Assembly: GCA_022790755.1 (NCBI GenBank)
Contig: JAAVXR010000033.1
Coordinates: 1-32,039, forward strand
Source of the DNA: Hespellia sp.
GTDB lineage: Bacteria > Bacillota > Clostridia > Lachnospirales > Lachnospiraceae
Reading direction: 5' to 3'
Length of the DNA: 32,039 nt
The translations under genes and the position numbers were made by a program. The notes below the pieces were generated by a model. That model saw nothing but the letters and a program-made list of their open reading frames with translations. It ran no database searches and had not been told where the DNA came from. Positions 16,629 to 25,912 of this stretch are shown here, in pieces (position 1 is the first letter of the stretch; the number at the start of each line of letters is the position of its first letter).

Positions 16629-19600
16629 TTGAGATATTTATTGAAATTACGTTTTATACTTACTATAATATGTATTTTACTTTTTGGGGCTTTCCCGATG
16701 CGGGTAGAGGCCGAAGGCGGACTTCAAGCGGAAGGGCTTCGAATAAATCGCCTGGAAAAGCCTTTTGGTATCCCGGCGGATACCCCAGAATTTTCTTGGA
16801 ATGTTGTGTCTGATCGAAAGGATACGAAGCAGACGGCGTATCGTGTTGTGATCACAAAAACATCGGCACAGATGCAGGAAGCCCAAAAGGGGAAGGGTGG
16901 TTTTACCTTTGATACAGGATGGCAGACGTCAGAAACCAACATAGGGGTTCGTCCGGGCGTCCGTCTGGAAGAAAATCAATTATATTACTGGAGTGTTCAG
17001 ATCCGGGATAATTATGGCAGGACAAGTTCTTATTCTGCGGCGCAGGCATTTTCGACAGCGGTCGGAAGTAAGTGGAACAACAGACAAGGAATTTGGTTTG
17101 GTTCTTCCGATTATGTCTTTTTGAGGTGGCAGCAGGAAATCAAAATGGATCAAATCGAAAAAGTTCTGTTTTCGGCAACGGCTGTTTCACCGGAAGATAC
17201 CAGACAGTATGTCTATAATCTTTATGTGAACGGACAGAGTGTGGGGATGGGTCCGGGGAGAATTCTCAAAGGGGTTTTACATTATAACACCTATGATATC
17301 ACGGAATATTTAAAGGATGGGCAAAATGTTGTGGGCGCGATCTGCTATTCCGAGAGTGGACATGCATTTATGGGGCAGATGACGGCCTATTACAGAGATG
17401 GAAGTCAAAAAGTGTTGACGAATACCGGAACAAATCGAACGTCCTGGAGAGCACTTTCCGGAGACTCGGCATTTGGTAATAATTCTGTAAATGTTGGAAG
17501 CGGCGGGTATTATATGCAGGCTGCGGAGAATATGAACAGTAAAGTATATCCGCATGGATGGCTGAAAGCAGAATATTCTCTCACCGGATGGAATACTCCT
17601 TCGGCGGTAAATGGATGTACTTCTTATCAGCTGGAGCCATACCCATCGGATAATATCAATCGCTATAGTGTGACGCCGGCCAGTGTAAAGCAGTTGTCTG
17701 GTAATCGTTATATTGTGGATTTTGGACGAGAGATGATCGGAAGTCTTTCTCTTAACGTAAACTGTAACAAAGAGCAGAAAATTTCAGTTTATTATGGGGA
17801 AACGCTGAATGATGACGGCAGCGTCCGATATCAAATGGCGACTGGCAATAAATATGCGGAGACATGGACCTTGAAGCCTGGAAGTCAGGAGTTGTCCGGG
17901 GTCAATATGAAAACGTTTCGTTACGTACAGATTTCAAATTGTCCGGTTGCATTGACGACCAATCATATTCGTGGTCTGCAGGTGCGGCAGGAATTCTCAG
18001 AAGACGGTGCAGATTTTTCCAGTGCAAATCCTGTTCTGAATGATGCATATGATCTCGCAAAGTATACGATTCAGACGACGAATCAGAATATGTATGTGGA
18101 TACGCAGAGCAGAGAGCGCCAGAATTACAGTGGAGATCTGTATATTAATATGATGTCTTCTTATTCCATGGAGAGTGATTATACGCTATCTGCCTACTCT
18201 TTGGAGTATGCATTGAAGAATCCTACCTGGCCGGCGGAGTATCTCCTATATTCCGTATCAGCCTCTTGGCAATACTATCTATACTCTGGAGATAGCAGCT
18301 TTCTGAGCAAGCATTACAATGAATTGACCAGCCATATGGGACAGTTTTCGGTGGACGGAACGGGGTTGGTTGTGAAGCCCGCGAAAACAATTTTGGTTGA
18401 CTGGCCGAGTATCGAGCAAGATGGATACGATGTGGATAGTTCCTATTATAATACTGTATTGAATGCGATTTATGCGGGAACATGTGAGGATATGGCAGCA
18501 ATCGCTGAAGTGCTTGGGAAGAGCGGTGAAGCGGGAAGGTACCGAAGTTTGGCCAATACGGTACGCGGAAATATGATTGCAAGGTTATATAACGCGGAAT
18601 CTGGACGGTTTGCAGATGGGATGACTGCTTCGGGAGCAAGAGTGGAACATTATGCACAACAGGCGACAGCATTTTCTTTAGCATATGGAATCTATTCGGA
18701 TCAGGCGATGGCAGACAAGCTTGCAGATAGTATCCGTCAGGATGGCTTGAACCAGATGAGTGTCTATGCTACATATTTTATGATTCAAGGATTGTACAGA
18801 AGCAATCAGGGGACACTAGCCCGACAGATCATGAGTGATCCAAGTATATATGACGGCGGACATACATGGGCAAATATGATGTATCGGGTAGGTGCAACTG
18901 TTACAACAGAAGCATGGGACCTTTCGTTGAAGGGGAATATGTCTTATGCGCATCCGTGGGGTTCGGCTCCTGGAAGCTGGCTGGTGCGAGGATTATTTGG
19001 AATCACACCGACGTCTGGAGGGTATCGGACCTTTGATATGAAACTGCAACCTGGAGGAGTCAAGCAAGCGTCGGTGAAAGTTCCCACCTTGCAGGGTAGT
19101 ATTCGTGCTTCGTACACGTTGAATGGAAATGGACAGTTGACAGCGAAAGTGACAGTACCTGCAAATACGAGGGCAAGGGTGCTCATTCCTTCAGAAAATG
19201 CCGGTGGACGGTTGACAGTGGATGGAGTGGCGGTAGCAGCGGGAAACGTGCAAGGAAAATACTTAAGCGTCGAGCTGGGAAGCGGAGAACATACGGTTGC
19301 CGGTGGCAGTGGAAGTTATCTGGATGCTTCGGAAATGAAGCAAAATGAAAATGTCGTCTACCGTACTTTCGGAAAGAACTGGGGAAGCTGGGAGACGGAC
19401 GGAAATATGAGCGGAACGAACGATAAAGCACAGGCACTTTATCGTCTGCAAATGGCATTGAATACAAAGAGTGGTGGAGGAATTCGCTATTCCACACATG
19501 TGGCGTCTCATGGCTGGAGAGGATGGCAGAGTAACGGGGCGGTAGATCCGGTGACGGATAAAATGATTCAGGCGGTCAAGATCGAGCTGACCGGAGCCGC

Positions 19601-20918
19601 CGCACAGAAGTGGGATGTATATTATCGCGTATACTGTCAGACGTATGGCTGGCTGGATTGGGCGAAAAATGGACAGGCGGCCGGTACGTTGGGATTCTCG
19701 AAACGTGCAGAGGCGATAGAAGTGAAACTGGTGAAAAAAGGAGGTCCTGCACCGGGAGAAACAGCAGTTCCTTTGAAACAGAAAGGAGAGCTAAACTATA
19801 GCGTACATTGTCAGACATACGGCTGGATGAACACGGTCACGGAAGGTGAGAGAGCTGGAACGGAAGGCCAGGCAAAGCGTTTGGAATCTATCAAGATTGC
19901 GGTAAATAAAGAGCTTGTAAACTGTAGTGGAGATATTCAGTATCAGGTGCATGTACAGACGCATGGTTGGACGGATTGGGTAGCGAATGGCGCTGAGGCG
20001 GGAACGACCGGGGAGGCGAAGCGTCTGGAGGCAATTCGAATTCGGCTGACTGGTGAACTGGAACAGAAGTTTGATGTATATTATCGGGTACATGCACAGT
20101 CGTACGGTTGGCTTGGTTGGGCGAAGAATGGGGAAGGTTCTGGAACTGCAGGTCAGGCGAAGCGTTTGGAAGCAATTCAGATTGTCCTGGTGAAAAAGGG
20201 AGGTCCATCTCCCGGGAGCACGGCAAATGCAAACGTCGGAATATCCAATCAGATTTCTTATACAACGCATGTGCAGACGTATGGCTGGCAGAACAGAAGT
20301 TATGACGGTGGTACGAGCGGTACGAGCGGTCAGGCGAAACGTCTGGAAGGAATTCAGATCAAACTGGAGGATGCGACGGTGAGCGGTGGAGTTCGCTATC
20401 GTACCCATGTGCAGACGTACGGTTGGCAGGACTGGGTATATGATGATCAGGTGAGTGGAACGACCGGGAAGGCAAAGCGCCTGGAAGCAATTCAGATTGA
20501 GTTGACCGGTCAGGCTGCAGAAAAGTACGACGTGTATTATCGAGTACACTGTCAGACATATGGCTGGCTTGGCTGGGCGAAGAATGGTGAACTGGCCGGA
20601 AGTAGCGGTCAGGCGAAACGTCTGGAAGCGATTCAGATTACACTGGTTCCGAAAGGGACTTACATGGATGCGGGAGGCCAGGCATTCTATGCATCGGGGC
20701 TTAGAGATGAGTATTTCGATGAAGATAATGTGCAGACGGATCGGCCTTTGGAGAATGGAGGAAGTGAGAATAGTCCGGATGCTGCACCATCAGAAACAGG
20801 AGAGGATACGGAAGATACAGAGGATACGCAAGGAACGGAAAACACAGAAGATACGGAAAATGTAGAGGATGTGAGAAACATTCCAGAGGAAGATGGTGAA
20901 AAAACGGGGGATGACTAA
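16629..20918 (+). CDS. secreted GH78 alpha-L-rhamnosidase with nine ChW repeats
   Basis: This enzyme is predicted to remove terminal alpha-L-rhamnose from glycans at the cell surface. The 1429-residue protein starts at TTG with AAAGGAG seven bases upstream; later ATGs would lose the signal peptide (cleavage likely after VEA, residue 28). The order of domains is N-terminal GH78 beta-sandwich domains, an (alpha/alpha)6 catalytic domain, a C-terminal beta domain, nine ChW repeats (about 909-1343) and an acidic low-complexity tail rich in Glu-Asp-Thr. Catalytic residues align with those known in GH78: D491, E496, Y500 and D503 in DTQSRERQNYSGD, the general base E761 in TTEAWD, and H775 in SYAHPWG. 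There is no LPXTG motif. It is the first gene of a probable four-gene operon. Confidence 0.92.
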   Translation: MRYLLKLRFILTIICILLFGAFPMRVEAEGGLQAEGLRINRLEKPFGIPADTPEFSWNVVSDRKDTKQTAYRVVITKTSAQMQEAQKGKGGFTFDTGWQTSETNIGVRPGVRLEENQLYYWSVQIRDNYGRTSSYSAAQAFSTAVGSKWNNRQGIWFGSSDYVFLRWQQEIKMDQIEKVLFSATAVSPEDTRQYVYNLYVNGQSVGMGPGRILKGVLHYNTYDITEYLKDGQNVVGAICYSESGHAFMGQMTAYYRDGSQKVLTNTGTNRTSWRALSGDSAFGNNSVNVGSGGYYMQAAENMNSKVYPHGWLKAEYSLTGWNTPSAVNGCTSYQLEPYPSDNINRYSVTPASVKQLSGNRYIVDFGREMIGSLSLNVNCNKEQKISVYYGETLNDDGSVRYQMATGNKYAETWTLKPGSQELSGVNMKTFRYVQISNCPVALTTNHIRGLQVRQEFSEDGADFSSANPVLNDAYDLAKYTIQTTNQNMYVDTQSRERQNYSGDLYINMMSSYSMESDYTLSAYSLEYALKNPTWPAEYLLYSVSASWQYYLYSGDSSFLSKHYNELTSHMGQFSVDGTGLVVKPAKTILVDWPSIEQDGYDVDSSYYNTVLNAIYAGTCEDMAAIAEVLGKSGEAGRYRSLANTVRGNMIARLYNAESGRFADGMTASGARVEHYAQQATAFSLAYGIYSDQAMADKLADSIRQDGLNQMSVYATYFMIQGLYRSNQGTLARQIMSDPSIYDGGHTWANMMYRVGATVTTEAWDLSLKGNMSYAHPWGSAPGSWLVRGLFGITPTSGGYRTFDMKLQPGGVKQASVKVPTLQGSIRASYTLNGNGQLTAKVTVPANTRARVLIPSENAGGRLTVDGVAVAAGNVQGKYLSVELGSGEHTVAGGSGSYLDASEMKQNENVVYRTFGKNWGSWETDGNMSGTNDKAQALYRLQMALNTKSGGGIRYSTHVASHGWRGWQSNGAVDPVTDKMIQAVKIELTGAAAQKWDVYYRVYCQTYGWLDWAKNGQAAGTLGFSKRAEAIEVKLVKKGGPAPGETAVPLKQKGELNYSVHCQTYGWMNTVTEGERAGTEGQAKRLESIKIAVNKELVNCSGDIQYQVHVQTHGWTDWVANGAEAGTTGEAKRLEAIRIRLTGELEQKFDVYYRVHAQSYGWLGWAKNGEGSGTAGQAKRLEAIQIVLVKKGGPSPGSTANANVGISNQISYTTHVQTYGWQNRSYDGGTSGTSGQAKRLEGIQIKLEDATVSGGVRYRTHVQTYGWQDWVYDDQVSGTTGKAKRLEAIQIELTGQAAEKYDVYYRVHCQTYGWLGWAKNGELAGSSGQAKRLEAIQITLVPKGTYMDAGGQAFYASGLRDEYFDEDNVQTDRPLENGGSENSPDAAPSETGEDTEDTEDTQGTENTEDTENVEDVRNIPEEDGEKTGDD
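19353..20657 (+). repeat. nine ChW repeats (three triads) in the rhamnosidase
   Basis: Repeats of about 46-50 residues follow the pattern YxTHVQTYGW..W..NG..SGT.GQAKRLEAI. Every third repeat begins DVYYRV and ends in a VKKGGPxPG-like or related linker, so the block divides into three triads. The first two repeats are the most divergent. The ChW family is found mainly in clostridia and is thought to mediate surface attachment. Confidence 0.88.
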
Positions 20919-20968
20919 CGTATTAGGAAGGAAATTTTTTTCGAATACAAATTGATAAGGAGGATATC

Positions 20969-23401
20969 ATGAAAAAACTAATAAGAGGGATTTTGGCGTC
21001 CTTGATTCTGGCAGCAGGATTGCAGGTCAATGTATCGGCTGAAGAATTAGCAGAGAATTATACTTTAGGAAATAGTTCCCTGAATATTTTGAATGGAGGG
21101 ATTTTCAGTGAAGAAGATTCTTCCATCATGAATGAAATCGAACAGGGAAACTACAGCAGTTTGAATATTTTCCCGGATCACATCTATTATGTCTCCGGGG
21201 AACACAGTATTTGCAAGGTGGACCGTGTTTCAGGAGAACGCGTGGAGCTTTACCAGTCGGATGCTGCGATTGAGCGGATGTTCGTAGTAAATGACGAGAC
21301 AATTTGCTTTGTAGAGAGTGGAAATGCGTACTCTTATAACCAGGAAACAGGGGAGAGAATGTCTCTACGTGAAACTGGTGACATTCAAAGTGTAATCCCG
21401 ACTCCATACGGGATGCTGTATGTGCGCGGTGATATTTTTTCGTGGAGTTTATATGCAGAAGATAAGCTTTTGTTAGATTCCGTATATCAGTATTACACGG
21501 AAGAGGGAAGTCTTGTCTATACGCAGGATGGAAAAGAATATCAGATTGCTTTAGAGCGATTGTTTTCAACGGATTTTTCGAGTGCAGACATTACAGAATG
21601 TCCGTATGAGGAAGTTTCAGAGGAAGAGATTCAGACCCACAGTGTGGAGGAAGATGGAATCTGTGAGGAATGTCTGAAAAACAGCAAGGAATATTCGGAA
21701 GAACGGTACGCAGAATCAGAAAAGGCGGCTCCTGGAACTGCTCAAGAAGGGGGAATCTCCGCCTATGCGATGTCGGATCTGAGCAAAGAGCAGCAACAAA
21801 TTGTAAGGCGTGCAGAGGAACAGGCACAGATTGAGTGGACTCCATTGAGCAATGTAAAAAGCTGGGCAAATGAATTTACGTTTGAATCCGGAAAAAAATA
21901 CAAGGGAATTCCTTATGGGCAGCCAGTCTATGCAAAATATGTTCCTTATGATGCGTCTCTTGCAGAGTTTCAGAATGCGGTGAGAGACAAAAATAGCAAA
22001 TTTTATACAGACCGTTCCAGTTATAATGAGACAGCGCCCTACTACTCCTCGGACTGTAGTGCGTTTGTATCCTGGGCATGGGGGCTGGGTTCCCGAAATA
22101 CTACAAGAACTTTGGCTTCAAAAGGAAGACAGATTACCGGTTCTTCCAGCGAAATTCTCTATAAACTTCAGGTAGGGGATATTTTGTTGAAAGCTGGGAG
22201 TCACACACTGCTGGTTGAGGATGTTGTTTATAAAAACGGGCAACTTGTGTCTGTGACGACGATCGAACAGACGCCGCCGTATGTGCTCAGGACCATCTGG
22301 GGAGGACAGAATTCCAGAAAATCTTTGCAGAGTTTTGTGGATTATTATAAGCTGAATTCCAATTACCTGGTTTACCGAAGTTTGAATGTGAATACGGAGA
22401 ATCAGAATTCCAGTGGTAACGGCAATGGAGTACCAGTGGTGGATGGGGTCGCAGCGGAAGATACCAATCCGCATGTGGAATACGAGACCCATGTACAGTC
22501 AGATGGATGGCAGCTCAGTGTAAAAGACGGAGAGACGGCAGGAACAGTCGGAGCGGCCAAACGCCTGGAAGCGATTAAGATCAACTTAAAAAATTTATCA
22601 AATATATCGGTATCTTATCGGACCCATGTGCAGACTTATGGTTGGATGAAATGGGTAAGCAACGGTTCGCTTTCCGGAACGACTGCAGAATCCAAGCGAC
22701 TGGAAGCAATTGAGATAAAGCTGGAAGGCAGTGCGGCGAAGAATTATGATATTTATTATCGGGTACATGCGCAGACGTATGGATGGCTGGATTGGGCGAA
22801 GAACGGTGCAAGCGCCGGAACCGAAGGATTGGCCAAGCGTCTGGAGGCGATCCAGATTGTTCTGGTGAAGAAAGGAGCCAGCGCTCCGGGTAGTATGGAG
22901 AGACCATTTATAAAAGGGGATACCACAAATACAGTAGTAACTCCTCCTTCTGTGGCCTATCGGACCCATGTACAGACCCATGGCTGGCAGGAATGGGTGT
23001 CAAATGGCAAGACGGCGGGAACGACCGGTGAGGCCAAGCGTCTGGAAGGAATAAAAATAAATTTGGAAAATGTGAGTACGGACGGTGGCATCCAATATAA
23101 AACGCATATACAGACCCATGGCTGGGGGGACTGGGTTTCAAATGGAGAGATGTCCGGAACGGAAGGTCAGGCGAAGCGTCTGGAGGCAATCCGTATCCAA
23201 CTGACGGGTTCTCTTGCAAATGAATTTGACATTTACTACCGTGTTCACAGTCAGACGTACGGTTGGCTTGGCTGGGCGAAGAATGGAGAAGAAGCCGGTA
23301 CGGAAGGCCTGGCGAAACGCCTGGAAGCAATTGAGATTAAAGTAGTGAAGAAAAATGAAAGTGCACCGGGAAGCACAGAAAGGCGTTTTGTGAAAAAATA
23401 A
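20969..23401 (+). CDS. secreted NlpC/P60-like hydrolase with six ChW repeats
   Basis: A probable cell-wall peptidase or amidase of the NlpC/P60 superfamily. The 810-residue protein has a signal peptide (cleavage likely after VSA, residue 24). An N-terminal region (about 50-200) of short beta repeats such as HIYYVSGEHSICKVD and GMLYVRGD resembles a DUF5050-like beta-propeller. The catalytic-like domain (about 310-480) has C363 in SSDCSAFVSWAWG, H412 in AGSHTLL and E433 as a possible third residue. Six ChW repeats follow from residue 503 to the end. It starts 50 bp after the rhamnosidase, with AAGGAGG before ATG. A CHAP-type amidase is the main alternative, since the two folds share this Cys-His arrangement. 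Confidence 0.87.
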   Translation: MKKLIRGILASLILAAGLQVNVSAEELAENYTLGNSSLNILNGGIFSEEDSSIMNEIEQGNYSSLNIFPDHIYYVSGEHSICKVDRVSGERVELYQSDAAIERMFVVNDETICFVESGNAYSYNQETGERMSLRETGDIQSVIPTPYGMLYVRGDIFSWSLYAEDKLLLDSVYQYYTEEGSLVYTQDGKEYQIALERLFSTDFSSADITECPYEEVSEEEIQTHSVEEDGICEECLKNSKEYSEERYAESEKAAPGTAQEGGISAYAMSDLSKEQQQIVRRAEEQAQIEWTPLSNVKSWANEFTFESGKKYKGIPYGQPVYAKYVPYDASLAEFQNAVRDKNSKFYTDRSSYNETAPYYSSDCSAFVSWAWGLGSRNTTRTLASKGRQITGSSSEILYKLQVGDILLKAGSHTLLVEDVVYKNGQLVSVTTIEQTPPYVLRTIWGGQNSRKSLQSFVDYYKLNSNYLVYRSLNVNTENQNSSGNGNGVPVVDGVAAEDTNPHVEYETHVQSDGWQLSVKDGETAGTVGAAKRLEAIKINLKNLSNISVSYRTHVQTYGWMKWVSNGSLSGTTAESKRLEAIEIKLEGSAAKNYDIYYRVHAQTYGWLDWAKNGASAGTEGLAKRLEAIQIVLVKKGASAPGSMERPFIKGDTTNTVVTPPSVAYRTHVQTHGWQEWVSNGKTAGTTGEAKRLEGIKINLENVSTDGGIQYKTHIQTHGWGDWVSNGEMSGTEGQAKRLEAIRIQLTGSLANEFDIYYRVHSQTYGWLGWAKNGEEAGTEGLAKRLEAIEIKVVKKNESAPGSTERRFVKK
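22475..23398 (+). repeat. six ChW repeats (two triads) in the NlpC/P60-like protein
   Basis: Two triads cover residues 503-810. The third repeat of each begins DIYYRVH and ends in a KK-x4-APGS linker, as in the neighbouring proteins. The repeats lie at the extreme C-terminus, with only a short FVKK end after them. Confidence 0.88.
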
Positions 23402-23429
23402 ATCATAATACATATGTAAGGATGGAAAT

Positions 23430-25880
23430 ATGTGCAAAGTAAAAAGTATCTGGAAACATGAGAGAAAATTAGGAACTTTGCTTCTGGCAGGGGTTCTGTT
23501 GTCGGCTCTTCTGCTTCCAATCTCTGTAAATGCGGAAGAACCTAACGGATTGTACATGGAGGAGGAAGAGATCACTTGGATGGATGAAGAAGGCAATTTG
23601 ATACCATTCGAGGATGCGGAGACGCCTGTTGTGGAAGAAGATTCGAATGTGGCAAACGACTTGGATTCAGATGAGGGTGAACTCTCAACTTATGCGAATA
23701 CAATTAAGATCGTGAATTTCCGTGCGACAGCGTCCGGGAGCGAAGTTGCCTCCAATCAGACGACGAGTTATAAAGAGAAGGATACGAATTACAGTGGGTA
23801 TATTTGTGGCGCTTATGGGGCTGACGCCGCATATCTGGGAACAGAGAACGGTAAGGTGAAATTTATGCTCAGTGGAGTGATTGGCCTGGTGGATGCATCG
23901 CAGGTGCAGGTGATTGATAAAAATCGTGCCAAAAGCGTCAGCTGTTATTATGCAAACGAGACAAATCTTTATCACAAGATTGCGACGAACTTAAACAGTA
24001 CGGCATATGGAAGTACGATTAATTTAGGTCCAAAGCCTTCTTATCTAAACACGGGCGCGACGTATTACAGTTACGATGGACATTATTTTTACACAGATTA
24101 TGCTGTGATGATTGAAGATTATCAGAATGGGAACAGGAATCGTTCAATCAATGCCTCGCAGCCGTATTATAATTATTTTCAGTATCTTCCGCTCCGCAGC
24201 GAGAGTAATTACAGTGCAGAAGAATTAAACGCTATGATTCAAAGTAGAACTGGAGGCAGCGGAAAGTTAGTAAATACAGCAAATATCATGATGAAAATGC
24301 AGAACACTTATGGGGTGAATGCATTGACAATCTTGAGTGTTGCTGCGAACGAAAGTGGCTGGGGGAAAAGTAGTATTGCTCAGAATAAAAATAATCTGTT
24401 TGGTCTCAATGCAATAGATGCATCCCCTTCTCAGAGTGCGAACAGTTATGCTAGTGTGGAGAGTTGTATCAAAGATTTTGCGGAGACCTATATGTCGAAG
24501 CGTTATCTGCGTGCAGGATATACCTATTACAAAGGTGGTTTTCTTGGAAACAAAGCCAGTGGAATCAATGTCAGCTATGCATCGGACCCTTATTGGGGAG
24601 AAAAGGCGGCTGCGATTATGTGGGGACTGGACTCGGCGCGTAAGGACCAGTTGAAATATACGATTGGCGTGAAAGATTTGATGAGCAACCAGCATACAGA
24701 TTTGAGCATACGGAAAGAGGCAGACGCCTCGTCGACGAGATTGTATGCAACGGGACAGCAGTCTTCGCATGCGTTTTTGCTTTTGGATACTTCCGGCAAT
24801 TTCTATCGGATACAGAGTGATCCGGTTCTGGATGCGGGAAGAACTGCGGTGAATACATCCACTGGAAATTATAATTTTGGTTCTATGTATGCCTATGCGA
24901 GCAAAGATTACATTACGGTTGTTTCAGGTCAGGTGGATGAAGGCGGCTTCTCAGTGTCTTACAATACGCACATACAGACGTATGGCTGGAGAGGATATCA
25001 GAAAAATGGCGCTACGTCCGGAACGGAAGGCGAGGCGAAACGTCTGGAGGCCATCAAAATTCAACTGAACAATGCGCCATATCCCGGTTCGGTATCTTAT
25101 CAGACCCATGTACAGACGTATGGATGGTTGGACAGTGTCTCTAACAATGAGGTGTCCGGAACGGAGGGCGAAGCAAAACGCTTGGAGGCGATTCGGATTT
25201 CTCTGACCGGAGAATTGGCGAACCATTATGATATTTATTATCGGGTACATGCGCAGACTTTTGGTTGGCTTGGCTGGGCAAAAAATGGAGAAAATGCGGG
25301 GAGCGCGGGATATGCAAAACGTCTGGAGGCGATTCAGATCGTGTTGGTGGAGAAGGGAAAACCAGCTCCGGGTAGCACGGGCAATGCATTTAAAGATGGC
25401 TCTGGCGGTAGTCAAGGGGTGACTCCACATGTTCGGTATCGCACCCATGTACAGACCTATGGTTGGCAGCCTTTTGTCATAGATGGCGCAGAGAGCGGAA
25501 CAACTGCGCAGGCGAAACGTCTGGAATCTATTATCATTTCTATGACAAATAAGCCGACGGACGGCAGTTTGCAGTACCGTACGCATGTACAGACTCATGG
25601 TTGGCTAGAATGGGCAAGTGAAGGCAATAAAAGCGGGACAGAAGGTCAGGCAAAACGTTTGGAGGCGATCGAAATTCGTTTGACAGGAGATATGGAAAAG
25701 CAGTATGATATCTATTATCGGGTGCATGCGCAGACCTATGGTTGGCTCGGTTGGGCGAGAAATGGGGAGTCCGCAGGTACGGAAGGACTTGCAAAGCGCC
25801 TGGAAGCAATCCAGATCGTTCTGGTCAAAAAGGGAGGAGCAGCGCCAGGAGATACAGAAAGAAATTTTATCAAGAAATAA
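23430..25880 (+). CDS. secreted LytG-type N-acetylglucosaminidase with six ChW repeats
   Basis: Glucosaminidases of the LytG/LytD (GH73-related) type cut the glycan strand of peptidoglycan. The 816-residue protein has a signal peptide (cleavage likely after VNA, residue 35), an acidic spacer, an SH3-like segment, then a stretch with YYSYDGHYFYTDY as in other LytD-like enzymes. The catalytic domain follows at about 265-405, with the likely catalytic Glu308 in AANESGWGKSSIAQNKNNLF. A second SH3-like region (about 410-505) precedes six ChW repeats (509-816). It begins 28 bp after the previous gene and should be co-transcribed. No key residue appears lost. Confidence 0.9.
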   Translation: MCKVKSIWKHERKLGTLLLAGVLLSALLLPISVNAEEPNGLYMEEEEITWMDEEGNLIPFEDAETPVVEEDSNVANDLDSDEGELSTYANTIKIVNFRATASGSEVASNQTTSYKEKDTNYSGYICGAYGADAAYLGTENGKVKFMLSGVIGLVDASQVQVIDKNRAKSVSCYYANETNLYHKIATNLNSTAYGSTINLGPKPSYLNTGATYYSYDGHYFYTDYAVMIEDYQNGNRNRSINASQPYYNYFQYLPLRSESNYSAEELNAMIQSRTGGSGKLVNTANIMMKMQNTYGVNALTILSVAANESGWGKSSIAQNKNNLFGLNAIDASPSQSANSYASVESCIKDFAETYMSKRYLRAGYTYYKGGFLGNKASGINVSYASDPYWGEKAAAIMWGLDSARKDQLKYTIGVKDLMSNQHTDLSIRKEADASSTRLYATGQQSSHAFLLLDTSGNFYRIQSDPVLDAGRTAVNTSTGNYNFGSMYAYASKDYITVVSGQVDEGGFSVSYNTHIQTYGWRGYQKNGATSGTEGEAKRLEAIKIQLNNAPYPGSVSYQTHVQTYGWLDSVSNNEVSGTEGEAKRLEAIRISLTGELANHYDIYYRVHAQTFGWLGWAKNGENAGSAGYAKRLEAIQIVLVEKGKPAPGSTGNAFKDGSGGSQGVTPHVRYRTHVQTYGWQPFVIDGAESGTTAQAKRLESIIISMTNKPTDGSLQYRTHVQTHGWLEWASEGNKSGTEGQAKRLEAIEIRLTGDMEKQYDIYYRVHAQTYGWLGWARNGESAGTEGLAKRLEAIQIVLVKKGGAAPGDTERNFIKK
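24954..25877 (+). repeat. six ChW repeats (two triads) in the glucosaminidase
   Basis: Two triads cover residues 509-816. The third member of each triad begins DIYYRVHAQT and ends with a PAPGST- or AAPGDT-type linker. The last linker and terminus (ERNFIKK) closely match the end of the preceding gene product (ERRFVKK), suggesting duplication. Confidence 0.88.
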
Positions 25881-25912
25881 TAACAGGGGTACAATAAGGA
25901 GGAGGAGACAAA

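Noticed and set aside
19791-20549. Long minus-strand open frame (252 codons) opposite the ChW repeats, and similar ones at 24951-25598 and 26933-27661
   Set aside because: They lie exactly antisense to repeat blocks, repeat with the same period and lack ribosome binding sites. They are shadows of the plus-strand codons.
19353-20657. Regular repeats suggesting a CRISPR array
   Set aside because: The period is about 140-150 bp, the repeats are coding in one open frame, and they match ChW protein repeats.
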